A DNA stretch of 27,591 bases, from contig JALNQF010000475.1 in the NCBI GenBank assembly GCA_028456385.1, positions 1 through 27,591 on the forward strand, written 5' to 3'. Position numbers and translations under genes: made by a program. The stretch is from Ophiosphaerella korrae (Eukaryota; Ascomycota; Dothideomycetes; Pleosporales; Phaeosphaeriaceae). The number at the start of each line of letters is the position of its first letter. Position 1 is the stretch's first letter. Of this stretch, positions 20,974 through 27,591 are shown piece by piece. A model generated the notes under the pieces. The model saw only the letters and a program-made list of their open reading frames with translations. It did no database searches and had not been told where the DNA came from.

Positions 20974-21088
20974 ACTAATATTAGTAAGTTTACAACTTAC
21001 TAATATTATAAACTTACTAACATTACAAAACTTACTAATATCGTAAACTTACTAATATATTAGTAAGTTTACAACTTACTAACATTTA
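20974..21088. repeat. Palindromic/tandem repeat cluster
   Basis: The core ACTTACTAA recurs at 20,995, 21,012, 21,030, 21,047 and 21,074 (spacings 17, 18, 17, 27), with inverse copies at 20,981 and 21,060. Two copies of a 23-bp hairpin (TTAGTAAGT, 5-base loop, ACTTACTAA) lie at 20,981-21,003 and 21,060-21,082. The first extends to a perfect 14-bp-arm palindrome, 20,977-20,990 with 20,994-21,007. It sits at the junction of the pogo relic and gypsy-3 and may belong to the gypsy-3 LTR. Confidence 0.85.
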
Positions 21089-21538
21089 ACTACCTTTCTA
21101 CTTTTAGTTAGCGCTTAGTAAGCTACTAGGTATATATACCTAGTACTTACTTAGATAGCTTTATCTACTATTTACTCTTTTTAGTTAATTATTAAAACTA
21201 CTTTATTAAGTTATCTTATGTAAAGTCTACCTTATATAATAGTAGATCTCTATAAATATTTTGCTTTTATAGGCCTCTCTATAACCTAGAACTACGCTAG
21301 TAGCCTTCTTACTTATACTAGAGTTACTACAAGATAGCTAATTATAGCTAACTCTTAATTAAGCCTAGCTAGCTAAAAAGAACTATACTACTAAGAATTA
21401 GATCCTACCTTAGCTACAGCGCGCTAGGTAGCCCCTTGAGTTTACTATATTGTAGTTCTAGTTAAGGTTTCTAGCGCTCTCTTTTTACTAGTACTAGCGC
21501 TAACGTTCTAAAAAGAAATACATACTAAAGAAAAGTAG

Positions 21539-24360
21539 TTTAACTACCTTATAAGTTATAAAGCTTTAGCTTATACCTACTACGTATACCTAGGTAAGGG
21601 CGTACTTATACTAGGTATTAAACCTAAGTAGTAGTACTAGAGAAAGAAAAGACCTCTAAACCTACGTAAATTACTAGTACTTAATTTATAAGAACTAAGT
21701 AATAAAGCGCCCTAGACCCTACTAAAACCTTTACTAGCTAGCGCTAAAGATCTAAATCTCTATAAACTAATAGCTAAACACACTAATATAGTATATAACT
21801 ACTATAACTTAGCTTATTATACTATAACTTAGTTATATAAAAAATCTTCTATCTCCTTAAAAGCTAGCCTCTTAATCTAAAATAATACTAGCTTACAACC
21901 TCTTTATTACTTAAACTAAGTATACTTATAAAATAAAGACACGTTATAAATAGTAGACTATAGATCTAGTAAGGAACTAAGAGAACGCTCTAGAGCTACT
22001 ATACTGCAAAAAATCTATAAAATACGCGCTAGAACTAGGTCTCTAGAAAAATAGACTTAGAGACTTACTATACTAACTACTCTAACAAAAAAAGCGCTAA
22101 GTAACTTCTAATAATATCTTAAGACCCCCTTATAAAAAGATAAAAGAAAATAGGTAATAGACCCTAAATCTTTTATTTAGCTAAGACTACCTAGTAAACT
22201 TAATTTCTAACCTAATATAATTCTCTAATAAGTACTAGGTGCTTTCCTAGCTAATAGCTCTATAATAGAGTTAGCTACTCCTAACTAACTTATTATAGAA
22301 GAATTTAACCTAGATATAGATTTTACTCTTTTTAACTAAAGTAGCCCCCTAAGGTATAGACTAGTTACTAAGGTCTTTTTTAACAACTAGACTATATTAA
22401 ACAACTTAATTAATAATACCTAACTAAACGTTAACTAAGTATTATTACCTTAGCCTACACCTAAGCTTAAGATCCTAGAAGAGCTAAAGGATAACTTGCT
22501 ATTAAATACTATAATTAATAAAAACCTACTACTAAGAATAGTCTTTATATCTTAAGATAAACTTAAGAAATTACTTACTAAGTTTACTAAGCTCTAACCT
22601 TTATTTTACACTCTACTACTAACTTTATACTAAGGAATTAAAGATAATAAACTTAGTAATTACTTATCTCTTAGAGAATTTACCCTAGCTAGAATAGTAT
22701 TATACCTAGTAGTTGTAAACACCTAGATATAAGATATAATTAATATAGTAAATAAATAAAACTAGAGGCTTATAGCTAGAGTAAGTAAATTAGATAAATA
22801 ACTCTCTTAATAAGATAACTAATTAGCTTAACTCTAAGAACGCCTAGCGTAATTACTACTAGACTATAACTATATTATAAAGTAATATAATACTTTAGGC
22901 TAAAGAGCTACTTAGTATAAAGCTTTATAAGAAGAAGCTATAGTAAAATATAACTACTTATATAAAGTAGTAATCTACTAAGAAGACCTAATAGCTAAAT
23001 AAACTAAGCTAGAAACTTTTAACTTTAATATACTAGTATAAAAAGATATAAAACTACTTTATACTAAGATCTTACTATAAAGCTAGTAACTTAGCTTCTT
23101 TAAAAGAGAGTTTAAACTCTAAGTACTAGTAGTAAGCTACTATATCTTTAATAGAGAAGAGTTTACTTTAACTCTCTTCTTAACTAGTATCTAAGAGCTA
23201 GCCTTTAATTTTTACTAGTATAAAGAATAAGAAAACTACTTTATAAAACTCTTATAATTTTTAGGTATAAGACGCTATATAAATATTATATCCTTTATCT
23301 AGTCTATATATAATTACTTTATTACTAATAGAAAAAAATATATTAGCTTATAAACCTAAGCTAATGATATTATACGCTACTATATAGGATTAGCTTACTT
23401 ATACCTTACTATTCTAAATAGTGTTACCTACTTATACTAAGAAGAATTTATATATTTCTTTACACTTTTTTACTAATTTAGTAATATAGACGTAGTAGGA
23501 TTAGGAGAAGTACGTTACAAAACCCTAGAAATAGCTAAATTTAGACTAAATTAACTAATTTACAAAACTACCTAGTTAGTATAGGCTAAATTCTTCTCTA
23601 AATTTAATAATATTAGCCTTAAACTATAATAGAACCTATAGCTATATAATATCTACCTTTAAAAAAAGCTACAACCCTAGCTTAGAGAAGCTACTAGTAC
23701 TACCTCTAGTATCTATAATAGCCCTACTAATTTTTAAAAGATAATCTTAATATTAGAAAACAAAGTAAATAATTATAACCTAGATATAGGCCCTAGGTAA
23801 ACCTAGCTTTATACTCTAGCGCCTATAAGAGCTAAACTAAGAGTATAGATATAAAACTTTAAAGAAGAACTAGCTATAACTTTATAAGAACTAAAATACT
23901 ATTAACTATAACTAGAAGGCGTATTTAGAAGAATATACCTAACTAGTAAAAAAGCTACTATAATTAAAACTAAGAACTCTAAAATAATTTTATACTAAGG
24001 CTATAAAAAGATAGGTATTAAGAAGCTAGACTATACTACTTATAAATAAACAAAAGCTACTAGATTTAAGATACTTACTAACGCTATAAACTACTATATA
24101 GCTACCTATATAGTAATAGACTCTAAAATAGATATAGAAATAGAGGACTAATTCTTTAAATACAACTCCTAACTAGATATAGAGCTAGAACTAGAGCTTA
24201 ACTTAGACTAGGATTTAGAAAACAACGTTCCCTAGGCCTAAAGCCTTAACCTAAAGATTATATAAACTAGAAGAGCGTAATTAACTACTAAAGTATAACC
24301 CCTAGTATAGCTATATCTTATATACTTGCCTATAGAATATAGATAGTCTAGTATAAGAAA
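21539..24360 (+). pseudogene. Gypsy-3 gag relic, unusually long, coiled-coil rich
   Basis: One frame can be followed without any indel from about 21,540 to about 24,300, more than 900 codons, broken only by TAA and TAG. The middle (about 22,760-22,950) has a heptad-like Leu/Gln/Lys pattern suggesting a coiled coil. A Phe/Tyr-rich block follows at about 23,150-23,480, as in retrotransposon capsid regions, and the end (about 24,120-24,230) is acidic. I saw no clear CCHC zinc knuckle. The true start is unknown because ATG codons are destroyed. Gag identity rests on position before the protease and on general character. Confidence 0.6.
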
Positions 24361-27300
24361 CTACTAACTAATCTAATAGAAGCTAAGCTAAACTAATTCT
24401 TATTTACTAGCTTCTTAAGCAAAGACCTTATAGTACTCTATATAGCTAGAACCCTAGCTAATAATAAAGCTAATGTAAACTTTATTTAATAAAAATTTAC
24501 CTAGAAGACTATAAAATTATAAACTATCTAGCTACTTTAACTTATTATCTACAAAGGATACAATAGTTCCTTATCTAAGTCTATTACGTATTAGGTTAAG
24601 TTCTACTTATAAGTAAGTACGTATATTAAATAGACCTCTACCTATATTATTAAAAACGTAGGCTAATTTAACTTTATTTTAGGATTTTTATAGTATAAAG
24701 CCTATACTATTAAACTTAACTACTACTATAGAATGTTATTATTTCCTAATACTTACTACTAATAGTACTACTAGATAACTAACAAAATCCCCTTAGTAGT
24801 ATACTATAGTATACCTAGATATTACTCTACTATAGCTTTAAAGAAGCTAGCACTTAAACTATTATCTACTCCTATAGGGCCCCTAAGTAGGTACTCTAAT
24901 AAGTATAAATAGAACTCGTTAATAGATATTTAAACTATTAGTTATTATATAATTAAGGCTTTTACTAGAAGAAGTAGATATACACTTATAGTACTTACTT
25001 TAGATAGAATACTACTACTAGTATACTACTACAAGGTAGCTAGAGAAGTAGATTACGTATAATTTTACAAACTACTACTTATAGTAGAGCTTAAAGATAT
25101 CTTATTTATAGAACTACTCTAATTATATTAAGACCTAATACTTTATTTTAATAAGAAAGCTACTAAGGAACTTTTCTCTTATAGGCTATATAACCTAGAA
25201 ATTACTTTTAAACTTAGCGTAAAAATCCTAGACGCTAAACTTTACCTTTTTACTAGAAAATAAGATAAAGTAATCTAGAAATATATCTAAAAAATAGAAG
25301 GTAAGGGCTTTATTAGTAAATACAGCTCTCTAGCTAGGAATAACTTACTAATTATAGCTAAACTAGATAGTAGCTTATAAGTCTATATAGACTACTATAA
25401 GCTAAACAAATCTACTATTAAAGACTAGTACTCTATTCTATTCTTTAGGGAAATACTAGCTTACCTAAATAAGGTAAAGATTTTCTCTAAATTTAACGTA
25501 ATATACGCCTTTTACTACTTACGTATTACTCTAAATTTAGAATAGCTAACTACTTTTGTTACCCACTTTAGTATATATACCTACAAGGTAGTACCTTTTA
25601 GCCTTACTAACGCACTAGCTACCTTCTAGCGCGCTATTAACTTAGCCCTACTAGAATATTTAGACAACTTCTACACTATATATATAGACGACGTCTTAAT
25701 ATACTCTAATAATAAAATAGACTATATCTAGTACGTTTATAAAGTACTTACGCAACTAAAATAGTAAGGCTTTTACGTAGACTTTAAAAAATCTAGCTTC
25801 TACGCTACCTTAGTTAAGTTTTTAGGTATAATTATCTCTAATAAAAGAATTATAATAGATCTCTCTAAAGTTAAAGCTATCTAAGAGTAAAAAATACTAA
25901 AGACTACTAAAGAAGTCTTAGCCTTTCTAGGCTATACTAGATTTCTCTAGCGCTTTATTAAGGATTACTTAAGCCTTACCTTACTACTTACTAAGTTAAT
26001 TAAGTTTAAAGTTATTACTAAACCTACTAAAGGAGATAGGCTACCCCTTTAAAAGACTTAGTATAAGCCTTTTATAATTACCTAAGAATATATAGATACT
26101 TTTAATAAACTAAAAGCTACTTTCTAGCTAAGTATAGTTCTACTTTACTTTAACCTCTTAAAACTAATCTATATCTAAACTAACACCTCTAGGTAGGCCT
26201 TAGGTAGAGTAATAAGCTAACTAAACTAAGATAGAATCTAATAGCTAGTTAGCTTCTTCTTAAAAAAATATACCCTAGTAGAATATAATTACAATATCTA
26301 CGACCTAGAACTTATAGCTATAATCTAAGTATTTAAAGAATAGGAACTAGAGCTTATAGGTAGTCTATATACAATCTACGTTATAATAGACTACTATAAT
26401 TTAGAAACTTTTATAATAACTAAAAAGCTTAATTACTACTAGGCCTACTAGTTATTATTCCTATCCTAATTTAATTTCTATATTAAATACACACCTAGTA
26501 ATATAAACAAGGTTGTAGACGCCTTAAGCTACTAACTATAAGATTACCCTATAGATAATTCTAATCTATAAGTATTAGGAGCTAACTAAATTATTTTAAG
26601 CCTTTAAGTCCTAGCCCTAGGCGTAAAACCTACGCTAGATATAGTAATTTATACTCTAAGCCTTGTAGACCTATAAAAGCTAGATAGATTTACGCTAGAA
26701 TAAGCTACTATAGTATACGCCTACCTTTACTATATTGTAAGAATAAAACCTAAATTAGTAAACCTACTAAAGGATTTTCTACTACCTTATAATAAAGAAC
26801 TAGACCTAGAACTCTTACTATATATTGTTAACTTACGCCTAATAGAAGAATTACTAGATATAGTATACTTAGAAGACTACGTAGCCTAAGCTATATTTAC
26901 TACTATAGATAGTAGATAATAAAAACTATTAAAAGCCTTTTATAAAGTAAGATACTACTTCTTATATACTAATATTAGCTCTACTAGATTAAAGAAAGAA
27001 AAGTACTTTTAAGTTAATAAAACGCGTCTATATATTCTCTTAAATACTTATCTATACTACTAAATCTTTAATTTATACTATAACTATTAGTTAGTAAGCT
27101 ATAAAAGACTTTATAGTACGCTATATCTAATATATAAGTACTATTATTAGCCTAAGATACTCTAAGCTATTAAGTAATTTTATAATATATACCTAATCTA
27201 CTACTATATAAAGAACTTACAAGATAGTAAACTTAGTTACTTCTAACCTATACTAATTCTTTATATACCCTAGACTAATATCTTAGTAGACTATATCTAA

Positions 27301-27591
27301 GCCTTACTAACTAGTAAAAATAGTAGCTAGATTTATAAATATATCCTAGTAATTTACTACTACCTTATAAAAAGATACTATTTCTTCCCCTATAAGTCTC
27401 TAAAACCTAAAGAAGCTACCTAATATTTTATATCTATTTTTAAGCTTTATAGAGTTCTAATAAATATTATATCTAATAAAGAGATAACCTTTATTAGCTA
27501 ATTTTAGCGCTATATATATAAACGCCTCTATATTACGTAAAAGCTCTTAACTACGTACTACCTAGAAACTAATAGCTAAACTAAGTAAGTA
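24361..27591 (+). pseudogene. Gypsy-3 pol relic (protease, RT, RNase H, integrase)
   Basis: This frame is -1 relative to gag and stays open to homology through the whole segment without an indel. The protease motif (D-S-G-A originally, now N-N-K-A) lies at 24,460-24,471. The reverse transcriptase is at about 25,380-25,800, and its catalytic box YIDD is still intact at 25,681-25,692. The RNase H region is around 26,270-26,530. The integrase zinc finger region is around 27,060-27,210, with a WPRM-like string at 27,148. The first integrase Asp is intact in VDY at 27,286-27,294, and a later Leu/Thr/Tyr-rich E-T-N-x-Q-T-like block occurs at about 27,565. The window ends inside integrase. Surrounding stops make it non-functional. 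Confidence 0.82.

Larger units (their letters stand above)
21058..27591 (+). mobile_element. Gypsy-3: Ty3/gypsy element, RIP-degraded, runs off the window
   Basis: A third Ty3/gypsy family lies on the plus strand with gag, protease, reverse transcriptase, RNase H and most of integrase. The 3' LTR is outside the window, so the 5' boundary is unproven. TATTAGTAAG at 21,058 is a candidate RIP-altered TGTTAG terminus, and 21,058-about 21,420 could be the LTR. It interrupts the N-terminal coding region of the pogo relic. Unlike gypsy-1, its gag and pol lie in different frames. Confidence 0.75.

Noticed and set aside
20974..21088. CRISPR-like reading of the repeated ACTTACTAA cluster
   Set aside because: Repeats are only 9-23 bp, spacers are not unique, the orientation is mixed, and the context is eukaryotic transposons.

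Overview
The window looks like a filamentous ascomycete (Pezizomycotina) chromosome segment shaped by repeat-induced point mutation (RIP). About 24 of 27.6 kb (1-16,017 and 19,460-27,591) is very AT-rich and nearly free of CpA and TpG. ATG codons have almost vanished, and TAA/TAG stops fill every frame. Read through those stops, these tracts are relics of transposable elements. Between them lies an island of ordinary composition (about 16,080-19,460) holding the only genes of normal sequence.

Layout. 1-about 1,795: 3' end of a Ty1/copia element (+) with its 3' LTR. About 1,800-4,398: 3'-truncated, inverted copy of a Ty3/gypsy chromovirus (-). 4,399-4,769 and 12,309-16,017: two pieces of a second gypsy element (-). 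That element is split by a complete copy of the first family, gypsy-1, at 4,770-12,303 (+), which has two 447-bp LTRs, an ATTTT target duplication, one long gag-pol frame and a C-terminal chromodomain. The 5' LTR of gypsy-1 is itself split by a much fresher solo LTR (5,101-5,529, opposite orientation, TGTAA duplication). 16,669-17,493: an intact two-exon gene for an ISG12/IFI27-family protein. 18,113-19,058: a broken NmrA-like oxidoreductase gene (-). 19,331-19,429: an unmutated relative of the copia LTR start. 19,581-about 20,965: an N-terminally truncated pogo/Fot-type transposase relic (-). 20,974-21,088: a palindromic repeat cluster. About 21,058-27,591: a third gypsy family (+), with a very long gag and with pol in the -1 frame, running off the window.

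The genes do not form a pathway or operon. The biology is genome defence and its aftermath: successive insertions, mutation by RIP, later insertions that escaped it, and a small gene island left between them. The NmrA-like gene has decayed, and one of its lesions is a RIP-type stop. The ISG12-like gene is open and is predicted to encode an acidic, possibly N-myristoylated membrane protein. It is the most interesting intact gene. I see no CRISPR array, rRNA, tRNA or prokaryotic feature. I found no wholly new system that I can defend. The most useful observations are the ISG12-like gene, the internal RIP comparisons and the palindromic cluster.
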